Assembly: GCA_030549495.1 (NCBI GenBank)
Contig: JAUIRK010001034.1
Location: forward strand, 434,001 to 498,000
DNA: 64,000 bases
Direction: 5' to 3'
Source of the DNA: Nectonema munidae
Lineage: Eukaryota; Nematomorpha; Nectonematoida; Nectonematidae
Shown here: positions 1 to 12,540 of the stretch, piece by piece
Layout of the letters: every line of letters starts with the position of its first letter
How positions within the stretch are numbered: the first letter of the stretch is position 1
Translations under genes and position numbers: made by a program
Notes under the pieces: generated by a model
What the model saw: only the letters and a program-made list of their open reading frames with translations
The model's database searches: none
Told to the model about the DNA's origin: nothing

Positions 1-306
1 TAATTGAGCAGAATAGAGTCGGGAGGAATACTCAGTATCGAAAACCAGTGATTTTCAGTAGTATCGTAACTAAAACTTGTTTGACTTCCCATACCAAAAA
101 TCTATTGACTGTAACCCTTCTATTGTCTTTCGGGATTATTTGACCCATGCAAGAATAAAAAACTTAAGTTCACTTCTGAAAAAAAATTTTTGAGAGTTCA
201 TATTTTTTTACCTTTATTTCTACTAATTTAACATATTTTTTTCAGATTCAAAATTTTTTGCTTCACAAATAGAGAAAAAAACAGCTTTGTTACACCAAAG
301 TCCTTT

Positions 307-321
307 GGGTCAAAGTGACCC
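307..321. repeat. Subterminal palindrome GGGTC-N5-GACCC (left, piggyBac A)
   Basis: A 15-bp palindrome inside the left part of piggyBac A. A second copy lies at 1893-1907, 40 bp from the right end. The same motif recurs three times in piggyBac D (21258, 23387, 26088), so it is probably a transposase or host-factor binding site of this lineage. Confidence 0.65.
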
Positions 322-1892
322 ATATAAAAAAATGTTTAGACAAATTAGAGACTTTTTTATATGTAAAATAAATACTAACCTTTTTTAGTGTTGAAGAGGA
401 CATAAATTATATCATAGTAGAAGTATTGCTTGTGAGGCATATAGTTGATTTATAATGTGAATTCAATGAATGTTCATATTTTCCAACATGTCTTATTTTT
501 GAATCGCCATTTGCTTCACAATTTTCGTATAGGCATTGCTTGCAACGCTCTTATTTATTATGTGAATTTGATGAATGTTCGTTTTTTTCCCACAAATCAT
601 CTTTTGCTACACATTTTCTGTGCTATCTTTTTCATAAAATCTTATTTGTTGCATTCTCTTGTTATTTTCTTTCCAGTTTTCTTTATACATGTACATGTTT
701 TTATGACTCTTCTGAGTATGTATCGGACAAAAGTAGCGGTTCATTATCAGTGTCTGTAGATCATATATATGTTGACTCTTCCAATTGAGATATGAGATCC
801 GATGATGACTTTATAAATGAAACTCAGTGTGTTTTAAATCAAAAGACGGATTAGTTTCATGGAGCGAAAAGCCTTTTGTGGATAAAGGTAGAATTTCAAG
901 TGCAAATATAATAATGAAAAAACCGACCCAAACAAGTACGCGATTTCTAGTGCAAAAGACTTGAAATACTCTTTTTTTCACGATAGCAGGAGTATATAAA
1001 TTATGTAGAGAATCAACTGAAAGTTTATTTGGATTCATATACTGGTAGACAATATTCAGAGCAACAATGTCTTTGAAACGTTTTCATGAAATTACTAGTC
1101 ATACGTTTTGAAAAAAACTTTAAAAGAAGTAGAGCAAGCTTTGATAAATTAGCGCCCATAACGAAGTTTGGAATTTTTGGTTTGAAAATTTGTTAGTGAT
1201 CTACACTGTCAGCACTAATCTTACCGTCCCTTTCCGCCAATAATTTCCAAGCAGGCCAACAAAATACGAAATCAAGATTTGGACACTATGGGATTCATAC
1301 TCTTTTTATACATACAAAATGAAAATTTATACTGAAAATCTTGTGATAATTTTTTGCTTCATACCCACTGGGTCAAACAAGAAATTTAAAAAAAAACTAA
1401 CCTTATTTGGTACATTGAGAAAAAACAAACCAGAGTTTACCTCTTGCAGTCAAACAAAGATCTAACAGTATGTTTTCTTCAAAAATTTTTATACAAAAGA
1501 TACAATAGTTCTTACATTCGAAAAAGGTATAAAAGTATCATCTGGCTGAGTACTTTACATAAAAGTGGTGAAATAAGTGATAGAGACAACAATTGTTCTT
1601 GACTATAATAATACAAAAGGTGCTGGATGCTCTGGACCAAATAATTTCGAATTTTTCTTGTAAAAGAATAACCAAAAGGTGGCCGATGGTTGTAAGAAAA
1701 ACAAAATAAAAGATGCTCTGATGTCCTTCTACTTGTGATAACAAAGCAAGCATAGTATGCTGCAAGTGTCATAAATTTTTATGCAAAAAAATGTTATTTA
1801 TTTTTGTGAAAATTGTAAATAATTGTTTTAATCTTTTTACATTGAATAAACATTGTTTGATCTTTGCTCTTTGAAAGATAAAAAATATCAAT

Positions 1893-1907
1893 GGGTCATA
1901 TTGACCC
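1893..1907. repeat. Subterminal palindrome GGGTC-N5-GACCC (right, piggyBac A)
   Basis: GGGTC ATATT GACCC, 40 bp inside the right inverted end of piggyBac A; partner of the copy at 307-321. Confidence 0.65.
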
Positions 1908-2399
1908 GAGGTACAAATATGTTCATTTTTTGAGGTATATAGAAGGGTTAATTAAACACCGCAATTTATAACCAAAGTGAACAGAAGTCAAAAAATATAT
2001 AAAAATCATTAAATCAAATTTCAAAAAAACTATTTTTTATAAATAATACTAAATTAATTTTTAAACTTGAATATGTAAGAATTTAGAAATAAAATCTTTG
2101 ACAGATATGCCTATTGAGGTGAAATAATTATAACAAATATAAATATAAACTATACTCCGAAACTAGTTAGCAAAAATCATCAATAAAGTGTCCAATTTTT
2201 ACAATTTTTTATATTTGAATATGTAAGTTTGTAAAAATAAAAATCATTTGCAAGCAAAACTGTGGATTCGGAATCACGTGTACAAATCCGAGTTAAAACA
2301 ATATTGAAAAAAAGCTCTGTATATAAATTTTTGAGCTAAAATTTTGGTTCAAAATGTCATTAAAATAAGAAAAAGACGATGTAAACAAGAGAAAAAGCC

Positions 2400-3530
2400 A
2401 GATCTTTGCCAAAAATCAGACAACAAATTTGATCGGTCCTGTTATGAGTGTAAAAAAGTTTTCTGTTAAGTTTGTAAAACTTGGTGCAGGTCTTTAATAT
2501 TTTATACTTTCAGTTTTTGATTTTTTAGGAATTTATTTTTTATTGATGGGTCGGTCCATTTCGAAGCCAAGGAGAAATTAGCAAGTTATATATAAATTAC
2601 ATGGGCAATGAGGGTCAAATGAATTTTTGGATCAGAATTTAAATTTTTTGAAACAAAATACTCTAAAAGTCATGCAGAAAGTTATCAATACATAAATCTG
2701 AACAGTTAAATAGATTGAGAAACCAACTTTTTGCCGGTATGATAACAACCAATGTATTCAGATTATATTGGTTAAAACGGAGATCAAAAAATCAAAGTGA
2801 TTGATTTGTTTTCACAATCTGGGAAAAAGGCCTGGGCATTATGGTAACAAATTTTATCATTTGAACAACTCAAGGTTTTTTTACTGTTTGAAACTTGAAT
2901 TTATGTTAGCGGGCTTGAGGATTCAACCTATTTTTTAGGCTTGAATATATCGAAGACTAATTCATGGCAGATGTCCAGCTGTAATTTATATACTGATCGT
3001 TTTTTACAAGGCTTGCTGTCTGCTGCGTCAATAAAAAATTATAAAGGCATGCAACCAAGAATATAAAAGTAGTATATATTATCTTCTCAACACAGAAGTG
3101 CAAGGACTAGTAATATTCACTCTAAACATAAATTTATCGTATAATAAATTAAGAAGTGGAGTTGATGTTTATAAGATGTTGAAAGCTTATATTTATATCA
3201 GTGGATAGATTCAAAATTCAATTATAATGTTTTTTTATCCGCCAAATAAAGTGGATTAAAACTTTTTATAAAAAAAATTATCTCATCATTTGGCTGAAGA
3301 ATCCATGAGAATAAGATTGATGACATCTGTATCAAAAGTTTATTGTCATTCTATGGGTTTTCTCAGGAAAGTCAAGCTACGACTTCTACTTCAAAGAGAT
3401 CTCTGTGTTCAATTTGTACTTTGAAACGAAAAAAGCATCTAAAAGGTGTGAAATGTGTAATAAGTTTATTTGTCATATTCACAGAAAAATATCATGTTAA
3501 AGCCATCTATAATTTTTTTTCATTAAATTT
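2400..3530 (+). pseudogene. piggyBac transposase remnant B (C-terminal part)
   Basis: The end of this stretch encodes a cysteine-rich tail typical of piggyBac transposases. Around 3395-3505, across one frame change, the spacing is C-x2-C ... C-x2-C ... C-x2-H ... C (SLCSICTLKRKK then CEMCNKFICHIHRK). A second, more decayed Cys-rich block (YECKKVFC) sits near 2430-2465. Between them SGVDVYKMLKAYIY near 3160-3200 resembles the conserved GVDxxDxM segment. The reading frame is badly broken and no TTAA-flanked ends were identified. The order of the blocks suggests two overlapping remnants rather than one clean element. Confidence 0.5.
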
Positions 3531-3997
3531 GAGTTTTTTTGCATTTTTTAATGATCATAATTGTTTTTTTCATTAAATTTTTTTATTATTTTTTGAATGT
3601 TTACCCACTAATTTTTAATGCCTTTTTTATAATAAAATTTTAAAAAAATTAAGTTGAGGTGGATAAAATTGTCCCCAGTCCGCAAAGCGTGAGTTTTAAA
3701 AAGTTTCTTTAGTTAAAACAATTTTAAAGATCACTCTTGCTTCTCTGCAAACTTTTTAGGGTTCAAAAAATTTTATATTCCTAAAAGGTTAATTTTTATA
3801 ATAAATAGGATAATATAGTGGATAATTAAAATAGAATGTTGGCTATAAAAACTCTATTGAAAATAAGGTTCTATTGAGTAAGAACTTAACGTCAATAATA
3901 AAAAACAGAAAGTTTTAGATTAATATATGATTCTTTTTCAAAGAAATAAGTCAGAGGGAGAGCCGGAGCTTTTCAATTTCAGATCGTGAAGTTAGAC

Positions 3998-4541
3998 CAG
4001 GAGTTCTTAACCTGAAGTGCAGGCACCCCTAAGGTGTTTGCGAGAGAGAGTTATAGGGGGTGCGAGAGATCTTGATTAACTTTTTGTTATAAAAGCCTCC
4101 ACCCTTTGATTTTGCTCATTTCATGAGGTTATTTTTTGTAAGTTTAGAGAGGTACGTGTAAGTTTTAGGAGACCTTGTTTTATTTCATCACTCTAAATCT
4201 ATATATATTATACCCATATTTGATTACTACTATATATAATTATATATCGATTGTACACCACGTTGTCGAATCCCATTAGTATCGCCATTCATCCTAGGTT
4301 ATCCATTGAGAAATCGTCTAAATGCACAACATGACATGCGTCTTGCACTTAGCCAAAAAGAGCTTCGAATCGCAAAAATAATTGAAACTAAACGGGAAGA
4401 AATGTCTCTTTAATTTTAAGCTTCAAATAATACTTCATTTATTTTAATACGTGCTTGTGTATTTTATAAAAATAATATTTTTTTATTTTGTGGTGCTGGA
4501 TGAATTTTTTCACGGGTGACGGAACCTAAAAAGGTTAGACA
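3998..4541 (+). mobile_element. hAT transposon remnant with C-terminal transposase fragment
   Basis: The left edge reads CAGGAGTTCTTAACCT, a common hAT terminal form. Near 4301-4410 the plus strand encodes YPLRNRLNAQHDMRLALSQ followed by KELRIAKIIETKREEM and a stop. This matches the extreme C-terminus of ZBED5/SCAN3-like hAT transposases (the KYRNRLDVExDLRLxLS block). The right end (about 4520-4541, AAAAAGGTTAGAC) looks like a decayed inverse of the left end. Only about 37 residues of transposase survive, so this is an internally deleted, inactive copy. Confidence 0.55.
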
Positions 4542-4630
4542 TATAGAATTTACTCATGGTGCACCAATCATTCTATGATTGAGCAACATATGAGAAATTT
4601 AATTAAGAAAAAACATAAAGATAGTTTTAC

Positions 4631-4739
4631 CTTGTGGCCAATTTTCGAAAACGTGATTGGTTATTTTAGAAGCTATGATGTCACTCGGAAATACGAATTC
4701 TTTAGTTTGGCCATTCACAAGGATTAAACGGAGACAAAT
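4631..4739 (-). CDS. UBL3: UBL3 (membrane-anchored ubiquitin-fold protein) internal exon
   Basis: The minus strand has a good acceptor (T-rich tract then TTGCAG) before 4739 and a donor (CACAAG|GTAAAA) after 4631. The 109-nt exon encodes ICLRLILVNGQTKEFVF then PSDIIASKITNHVFENWPQ. This aligns with the start of the ubiquitin fold of UBL3/MUB proteins (human: NLRLILVSGKTKEFLF ... HVYDNWP). The first codon is in phase 0 and the exon ends after the first base of a codon, consistent with the next exon starting with D/E-W. UBL3 is prenylated at its C-terminus and directs proteins to the plasma membrane and small extracellular vesicles. The remaining exons were not found here; the downstream ones should lie left of this exon or outside the window. 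It is the only non-repeat coding sequence I recognise in the first 30 kb. Confidence 0.85.
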
Positions 4740-4996
4740 CTGCAATAAAAATAAAAAATATAAGTAATAAATTTTTAAAAAACGAAGAAAATAAACTGTC
4801 ACATATACTTTATTTGTCATACACATATCAATGTAACAGTGCAAGAAGTTATTATCATACTCCAAGCTTATGTTTACAAGCTAATGCTAAAGTTTACTTT
4901 ATTTTAATGTTTGTGTTGAGAATTTCCTTGAAAATTTTTTAGAACATGGAAAAATTAAATATTTTATTTTATTCTTTTCTACAGCATAATTTTTAA

Positions 4997-5503
4997 GTGG
5001 AGACTGTTAAAACATTTGGAATTTTCCAACAAAGAATGTACAAGTTCTTTTCTGAAAGTGGAGTACATCCAAATTTTCACACTTTTGCCAAGCTTGAACA
5101 TACCAGTGTTGTTACGTCAAATAATTATGAAAAGAACATAAGTAGACATAGTGCAATCAAAAAAGATTCGATAAATAGTCTCAAAGTGAATTCAGCCGAA
5201 CTGATGATTTTGTCTATAGAGGAAAATGGCATCAAGATTTCCGCTATGATAAAGCAAGTATTTGAGGAACGGTGTTCTCGCAAAGAAAAAAGGACATTTC
5301 ATAGCTTAGTTAAACAGGCGACAGCGGAAACAAGAACTGATACTTGTCAAAACCAAGATGACATTTTACCAGAGATTTACGCCAAAGTCTTCAGATTTGG
5401 GGCAGAGTTCATATGTTGTGACGTATTTTATATAAACAAAGGTGCTTTATCAAACGGAACACTGCTTATTTTATATCAGACATTAAGTATACTTCTTGTT
5501 TGA
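4997..5503 (+). CDS. Unrecognised 168-codon open frame
   Basis: An ORF longer than most in this AT-rich region. It is preceded by a plausible splice acceptor (TTCTTTTCTACAG, ending 4984) and begins with a non-ATG codon unless an internal Met is used. The protein is hydrophilic and Lys/Glu/Ser-rich in its first 130 residues, then has a hydrophobic stretch. A middle segment (AMIKQVFEERCSRKEKR) looks helical. I recognise no domain. It could be a transposon fragment, a host exon, or chance. Confidence 0.25.
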   Translation: METVKTFGIFQQRMYKFFSESGVHPNFHTFAKLEHTSVVTSNNYEKNISRHSAIKKDSINSLKVNSAELMILSIEENGIKISAMIKQVFEERCSRKEKRTFHSLVKQATAETRTDTCQNQDDILPEIYAKVFRFGAEFICCDVFYINKGALSNGTLLILYQTLSILLV

Positions 5504-6372
5504 TGAATTTCGGGGTGAGCATCGTGTTCGTAGCCCATAAATAAAAACTGAGTCTGTAAGACAACCTACATGCATGCGATTAACAAAGATTTTATGTATT
5601 AAAAGTACTCACTAAATGCTTGAAACGCTTTCAATATATTATTTTAAATTCGGCTTTTAAAAATTGGATGTGTTTAGCCAAATGGCTAAAAAATAATATA
5701 GTCGTAGATAGTGTTTTCATGTTTTAAAAATAGTTATAAAATGATTTAAAAAGTGTAAATGACGGATTTTGGAGATTTTTCTAGGCTCGCTTTAGAACAC
5801 TTTAGAGAGATAAGCGAGGACTTTTTTCTTGGTTGCACTTGCCGATTTGTAGAATGGCACCTGTGCAGCTGATACAAATGCAGGAAGAAAGCATTGTCTG
5901 CTTTCGTGGAGCGAAGTTAAAACTACTTGTTACAATGCATTCTTCAACTACGTCGTTTTTGTTGAATTAACAAAATCTAGGCATGAGTAGAGTAAACGCT
6001 GGTTCGGGTATAAAAGTAGAAACATACAATACAAAGACTTTTCACATGATTCTCTTCTAAGCTTAGGTATACACACATACACATCATTATAATACGCTCT
6101 TTTGTCCGTTTAGTATAAAGGAATTTGCGTGTGATAATTCTGGGAAACAAATAGCCATAATCATATCATATCATTATCTGTGAATATTATAAACATAGAG
6201 GTATATAATAATCGGGCACATTCTAGTAAATAAAATCACAACTCTCGCGTTGCAATAATCTAATCAAGCGCTATCGTGTAAATTAATCAAGTTTTATTAG
6301 TGCCATTCTTTACTCCAATACTAAAAATATTGTGATCATGGCATGTTTTGGAACTCTTTGTCAAAGTCTTAA
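5504..6372. other. AT-rich sequence without recognisable genes
   Basis: Nothing supportable was seen on either strand. It lies upstream of the minus-strand UBL3 exon, so it may be UBL3 intron. Confidence 0.5.
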
Positions 6373-6489
6373 CCCGTTAACGACCAGAATAATCAGACGA
6401 TATCTAATGTAAAGCAGAAGATTTGTATTAGAGCATTGTAAACGCAGACGATTCGTATTTTTATAAAGTCGACTGTGGTCGTTAACCGG
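6373..6489. mobile_element. TTAA-flanked MITE (piggyBac-like), copy 1
   Basis: TTAA at 6369-6372 and 6490-6493 flank a 117-bp element. The left end CCCGTTAACGACCA pairs with the right end, whose reverse complement is CCGGTTAACGACCA. The internal segment shares AATCAGACGATAT and CAGAAGATT with the element at 28984-29110, so the two are copies of one family. There is no coding capacity; it was presumably mobilised by a piggyBac transposase. Confidence 0.8.
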
Positions 6490-6649
6490 TTAATTTTAAA
6501 TCATTTTCATCATGTGTCAAAAAGATACGCTCAAACGCGAATTGGATCAAATCTGGAATTTCAAGCCCAAATATTTAAATAGTAGATATAAATTAATTCA
6601 AAAGAAAAAAATGATATAAATGAAGGCTGAATCTATTTCTTCTCAACCA

Positions 6650-7600
6650 GCTCGTACATTAAGGCCATAGCTGCTCACAGCGCACGGAAAGACAAGCCTG
6701 AGCCATTTCAGCTCACTTGTTGATCAGAACAGCTGAAAACCTTTTTCATACTCCCAATTAGATGGTAAAATCAGTAGCTAAGGAAGAGTTTGATGGGGCT
6801 ACGAGAAGGCCGTGCTCACTCAAAATTTCATAAGAGAGCATTTGTTCTTTTTTCGTTTAGTCTGTCTAGATATCTGAGTTCCTCTTGCTTCGGGTACCAA
6901 CAGGCAGATCAGCTGGATCAACGGACAGCGTATAGATGATATAGTCAACAGGACCTTAGGAAAGTAATACAACCCATTCTTGAGAAGCAAGAGCTCACAA
7001 CCAATTTAGAAGTAAATTCAACATTTGGCTCGCTTTCAAATTTAGTCAAAAGTTCAAACATTCCGTAGCGTTTGTTGTCTACCTTCTTCATCCTTAGATC
7101 CAACTTCCCGACAAATACTCAAAGCTTAGAAAGAATTATGTGATAGTACAGCTAGGCGTTGGAACGAGAGATTTAAGTCGTTGAGTGAGAGATCCAAAAA
7201 TATAAGATAGGTAAGCCAACATTGAAATAAAGTCTTCATCCTTCAGATTATTATGAAAATCCTGCTATTTTTGTAAAAAAAACAAGAAGTTCATCCCTCA
7301 GTTCAAAGACACTGGTCGTGGTATTCACCCGAGAGAGTTAGAGCACCTCTACATCGTAAAGGAGAGAGAACTTTGTGACCAGAGCCATTTTCATAAGAAC
7401 AGCCAAGTAATTCATGCTCGCGTTTTAACAAAATTACCAATTTTAATAACTTGGTTCAAGTATGATAACATCAAAGGAAGCAGTAAGAACCCATTGACAG
7501 TCATAGCGTTGGTACGACAGCTTTCACATGAGCTTAGAAACCTCAATTTCTTCGGAAAAATGCAGAATTTATCCTTTCCTTTGGATTCATAAAGATTTTT
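6650..7600 (-). pseudogene. hAT-family transposase fossil (GTF2IRD2/ZBED5-like)
   Basis: This stretch is less AT-rich than its surroundings. The minus strand gives pieces of the hAT transposase family behind GTF2IRD2/ZBED5-like proteins, in the correct order but in changing frames. They are TSVFELRDELLVFFTKIAG (expected after the VRWLSRGxVL block), LKDEDFISMLAYLSYIFGSL (expected LNDxxWLxxLAYLxDIFxHL), LRMKKVDNKRYGMFELLTKF (expected LWxxxVExGNFxxFPxLxxF), and VDPADLPVGTRSKRN (expected VdxxDLPxxxQxEL). Several frameshifts and stops interrupt it. The plus strand shows an incidental 111-codon open frame at 7257-7589, which I read as a shadow. Confidence 0.7.
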
Positions 7601-9390
7601 TATGGTTTACGTTGCGAAACGTTAGGTTAGATAAATCAAGATTTCAGTTGATGAGTAATATGCAGCATAATAAATATTAAAAATACGTGCATAATTTTAA
7701 TCTAATATCACGGAAATTTTCTGCAGCGAAACTATGGACAATTTGAGGGTGGAAATTCTACTAATAAACAACTTCAGATTGGAAATTCTTTACATGATAA
7801 AGGGTGAGAAGTTTTATGAGATCCCTAAATATATTTTTGGGCTTCTTATAAAAGAAAAAGAGTGTAGTATATAGTATTTTATTTTGTCTTGATTTTATAT
7901 CCTGCATTTAAGGGTAAAATAATGTGCGTGTATGTATTTGTAAAATTAAGGAAATACACACGTGATTAGCATAGGTAGAAATAGAATGGAGAGATAAAAT
8001 ATCAGTGTTCTTCAAAGAAGCTATACACACACACACATACTCGTAACTCATAAGTAGGTGAGTTTGTTTGTATATAAGAAAGTAGTTGGGAAATAATTAA
8101 AGATGGCCGCCGTCTCGTATGTTAGAAAAATCTATATGCATTCGCTGACATACAAATGGATATAAGATATTTATGTATTTAGGTTAGCGCTAATACCTTA
8201 CGCACAAAATCAATCATCAAAGTGAAGCGGGTAAAACGTAACTAGAATGAATAATAGATGTGTTAGACAAAGGATGTTGTTAGAAGCTTACTGTTTCTTT
8301 TTGTGCCTCTAAGTCTAGGATATTGTTTGAAGTAGCAAAATTTAAGGAGTGTACGCATTCCAAATTTTTTTTATCTATTTGACATGTGTGTTTCTCTTTA
8401 CTCACGTGTAAAATGTACGAACATGTGTCATATCCATTGTTTGGGTTTATAACTGCCAAAAGTCATAAAAATATGAAATAATTTTACTTCAAAAATATTT
8501 CCACTTCCAACAATAAAAAACGGTCTATGGCCAAAATGCAAACCGTCAACTTGATAGACTGACTGCAAGTAGGGTTGACAAACTGAAATTTCATAAGCGC
8601 CTGATTTTGTTCATCGAAAAGGATTTAAAGGCGATATAAAGTCTAACTTGTTTATTCCAGCCATGCTTCAAAAACTCTAAAATCTTTATTTGTTTTAACG
8701 TTGAACTTTTCATTTTTGAGATATACTTTTTAAATGAACGACACCTAGAATTTTTATCCCGTAATTGAACCAAATAAAAGTACTGTCATTTTTCCTTTCA
8801 ATGATGTATATAGGTGCTCTACGCGGGTTATCTACAGTGGGTTGTCCTGATTGACTGGAAGTTAGATTGAGTTTTTATTGGCCTAGAAGAAAGTAGTGAA
8901 TTTTATTTTCCACGTGTGTTAAGTATATTACAAAGAGTAAATTTCTATTTACTATATTTATATTTTGCATGACAAAACGAATGTTGTATGTGAAATCGTA
9001 ACTGAAGTGGAATAGAAAGATAAAGTTGGTTTTATTATTGTGAATGATGCGCTTTGAGTTATCCAAGTGTGGTTGGTTATCAGGGCGAATAAAAGACAAT
9101 AAAGTCACTTTTTATTCACTAAAAAATAGGTTCAGATATCAATTTTAAATCCGTTTGGTATATATTCGACCGTTTTTTAGCCCTATTAGGTCAAAAAAGT
9201 CTTTTTTTTAATATGTTAATGAAGTCAATTTTAATTTTATGAACATTTAATAATGTTAGGAATGATGTTTTTAAGCTAATCTGAATTAAATGAGGTATAT
9301 TAGCAAGACAACTAAGGTCAGTAAAATGTCATTTTGTTTCAACTCAAATAAGTCCAAAATTATATAGGGTTTATCGCCTTTAGTAAACTA
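7601..9390. other. Gene-poor AT-rich stretch
   Basis: No coding signal recognised. A short AC microsatellite lies at about 8024-8038. Short ORFs at 8591-8773 and 8875-9108 (minus) have no recognisable features. Confidence 0.5.
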
Positions 9391-9391
9391 A

Positions 9392-9480
9392 TTGCAATCA
9401 TAAGTGAACTATTTGCAATCATAAGTGAAATATTTGCAATCATTAGTGAAATATTTGCAATCATTAATGAAATATTTGAA
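9392..9480. repeat. 21-bp tandem repeat, about 4 copies
   Basis: The unit GCAATCATAAGTGAAATATTT repeats head to tail with single-base changes (CATAA to CATTA to CATTAA). Copies become more diverged to the right. Confidence 0.8.
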
Positions 9481-11740
9481 AAATGATAATCTTTTCCGAA
9501 AGACAAGCAAAGACTAGCAGCAATTTATAAGTAAAAACAATGCATCTCAAATGATAATAAAATCTTTAAGAAAAGTTTCGTGTTAGGCATGGAGCAAAAG
9601 TGAATTTATTAGTATATTTAGGTTTGGATAATGAGCATCAGTCAATCAGATTATAACGAAACTTCAAGAAGAAAATTTTTTTCGTTATAACCGAAATTCG
9701 TTATATTATGAGGGATATAATCAATTATAAATAGATATGATTTTTATTAAAGTTTGTGATCTTTTGCAAAAAACATTAATGTTATTACAAATTACAATTT
9801 CTATTCTAAAATAACTTTAAGTTTCCGTTGTTTGAAATTTATAAGTATAAAATATGGTGACAGATTTTTTAGGTTAAAATTTTGTTATAACAGGTTGTGA
9901 CTAAATGTCCTTTAATAAATTTTAAACAAAAAATTATTTTTGATAAAAATCCAAAAAATGTGATTAAAAAAATTCTGTATAAAAAAGAAATATTAATTTC
10001 TTCAAAGAAAATTGTTTATGTATTTTTAGAGGTCAAAATCCCATTAAATAAGATTTGTAATTTAAGTATGCGTGATTTGTTTTTACAGCTAGATTAGTGT
10101 TACTTCGTTTCAACAGAGTAGGGTGACATTTGATAGAAAGATAAATTTTGGTCATTAATGTTTTATTTAAAATAATTGTAAAGATTTTGATAGGGAATGT
10201 TTAGAAAATTGAAAATCATGGCTTATTCGGAAATGGGAGGCGAACTTTTAAGAAATAAGATACAAATAGTTAAACTAAAATTTAATTTCATACAAATAGT
10301 TCAAAAATTAGTTTTTAATATAGAAAAATAAAAATTTCAACTCATTTTTTAATGATATTGGTATTGTGGTAAACCAGCACTGGTCGTTCCATGGTAGGAA
10401 CATTGGTGACTAAACCGAAAACCCTGATTATTATTTGAAGAGGGTATGTGGACACTTTAGCAGTATAAAGTAAAACACCTATTAAAGTGCAGATTAACTT
10501 ATAAATGAGACAACGGACGCTCACTCTTCACCAAAGGGTTATGGGTTGGTCGTACCAGGGCAGGATCACCGTGAAAACCAATGCACCTTTTATTGACCTA
10601 AAAGAACATTTTAAATAGAAAAGTGACAAAACAAATAAAAGTGTCTACTGACCTAAGAAAAAGATTTTAAATTAAAAAAAAAGACTTTAAAACAAATTAA
10701 AAATATTTTTGCTTAAACGAAATTGACTTTATTGGCTTTTAGCTGCCCTAAAACTTGTGGTATCACCTTTTTTAAGGTTTTCTTAGTAATGGAAGTGCCG
10801 TAGCTGAACTAAAACCAATATATTTATTTTCTTTAATAAAATGAAGTGTAAGTGGGCAAAAATTGAAGGTCCAACTAGACTAGTGCGGTAAGGCACAAAA
10901 AAATTTCATAGCACAACGGTGTAGGAAATACTGATAGGTAATATGAAATAGGGGCATACTTCGGCTCTGAAAAATATATAAACTATGATTCATGAATTGT
11001 TTTAAGAATAGATTTTAAAAAGCATTATCCTTTGGTAAAAGTGGGTTAAAAATAAAAAAAAAGAAGAGTCGCAAATACTTTACATCATAATTAAAAAAAT
11101 CCTCCAATTAAAAAAGTGAGTTCTTGTCCTTATCTTAAATTAAATGTTGTTAGGCACTAATAATCTTGAAAATAATCTTGAATTGATACAAAAAATTCCC
11201 CTGAGCGATTTTATAACATTTTTCTAAAATAAACTAATTCTGAATAATATTATGATACTTTTATTTTTAAGGTTAGGAAATTCTTAAAAGTTCAAATATA
11301 CTTTTATCAAATTTTTGATAAAAACTAGAGGATAGAGAAAGCAATCGCCCCCCCCCCTCCCAATGTGATTTTAAGGGGGACGAAAAAAAAAGGCCTTTCG
11401 CTTCACTAATAATTTTTAATTGTATATCTTTTTTATATCATTAGAAGATTTTTGGCCTGTGAATAGACTTTTCATATTACTTTACTTATTTTACGATCGA
11501 GTTTCAAAAACAAATTCTTTTAAACTAAATCTTAAAAATTTAGGGATGTTTATAATAATCGATTTAGTTCAAAAGGATGACGTAATGATGTTAGAATAAA
11601 GTTTTACATGAGAGTCTAAAAATAGGATTGAGTCAGTAAAGCCCATATTTTGATTATATAAATGCACAGAATTAGGAATATCTATATCAACTTTTTTCTT
11701 GAAGAGACGAACCATCTTTTAGCCTTTTTCATTGGAAAAA
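9481..11740. other. AT-rich stretch without supported genes
   Basis: No gene recognised. CGTTATAACCGAAATTCGTT near 9672 resembles a pogo/Tigger terminal region, but no partner end was found. A C-tract lies at 11348-11358. Confidence 0.4.
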
Positions 11741-11746
11741 CACTTG

Positions 11747-12540
11747 TTACATTAGAGGCAACATTAACGATTGCATTGTCCTTCCATGAAACCACAGAAA
11801 TTTTTGAAACCATTTCAACTTTAACATTATAAGAACCTTTCTACTATTTTTTTCGAACTTACAATTTTTTAATCGGTCTTTTCTTATAACACCAGTGAAT
11901 AAAAATTTTCGTTTTGTTAGTTTTATTGATGTAAAGTAGTTGCCAGTAAAAAGGTGTTTGTACTTGCAATTTTCATTTATCAGACTTAAAACTACACCAG
12001 CGCTAACTCCAAACTTTTTGGAGTAAGTAGTTTGAGCACCACTTTTATCTTGGTATATCTCAAAATATCGTAAATAACTTACTTCTGTATTTAAACAAAA
12101 AACTTTATAACCAAATCTTATCGATTTGTTTCGCATGGCTCGCTTTATTCCAGACCCATAACCTCTATAATAGGGCACCATGCTTTCATCAATATCAAAT
12201 ATTTTGAAAACTGGACGGTTTTTTTTAAAAAAGTATTTCAAATCTTCAACAATTGGTCTTATTTATAAAATTTTATCATTATTTTTTCATACTCCTGCGT
12301 TAAGTTTGTTCGATCGCAAAAATATATATATTTTAAAATTTCTGAAAATCTGTTACGAGACATAGCTCTACAAATTGCTTGGTTGTTTTTATCGCTATCA
12401 CTTTCCCAATACATAAACCTTTTTGGACATTTGACATAACCTACCCAGGAGGTGTTATATAAAGTGAAGCTTCTTGATTATTAATATTTAAATCAAGGGC
12501 TTCATTCAATTCAAGATTAAACCTTTTTCCATTAACTTTT
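11747..12540 (-). pseudogene. piggyBac transposase remnant C (PGBD2/3-like)
   Basis: The minus strand encodes IDESMVPYYRGYGSGIKRAM, then NKSIRFGYKVFCLNTEVSY, KKFGVSAGVVLSLI, and NYFTSIKL ... FLFTGVIRKDRLKNC. These match the PGBD2/3 group (DESMVPYxGR, KPIxFGYKxWxLN, DNxFTSxxLL, TGTVRxNR). Upstream, in another frame, RFSEILKYIYFCD-like sequence at about 12290-12350 matches the NRFxxILRxxHFxD block. At least three frame changes occur, and neither N-terminal nor C-terminal completeness can be shown. The DE of IDESM is kept. Confidence 0.75.

Larger units (their letters stand above)
115..1947 (+). mobile_element. Degenerate piggyBac transposon A
   Basis: Ends are CCCTTCTAT on the left and its exact reverse complement ATAGAAGGG on the right (9-bp inverted ends). 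TTAA lies directly outside on the right (1948-1951) and a decayed GTAA on the left (111-114). Plus-strand translation gives piggyBac transposase pieces in several frames: a TIFRATMSLKRFHEI stretch near 1045-1095, an AKYGIK-like strand around 1260-1300, and a YNNTKG block near 1605 that matches the usual YNKTKGGVD motif. The ORF is broken by many frameshifts and stops, so this is an old, inactive copy. It is about 1.8 kb, shorter than autonomous relatives (about 2.4 kb). Two GGGTC-N5-GACCC palindromes lie at 307-321 and 1893-1907. Confidence 0.75.

Noticed and set aside
7257-7589. Plus-strand open frame of 111 codons without an early ATG
   Set aside because: The opposite strand in the same interval matches hAT transposase blocks in the right order, so the plus-strand frame is most likely a shadow.
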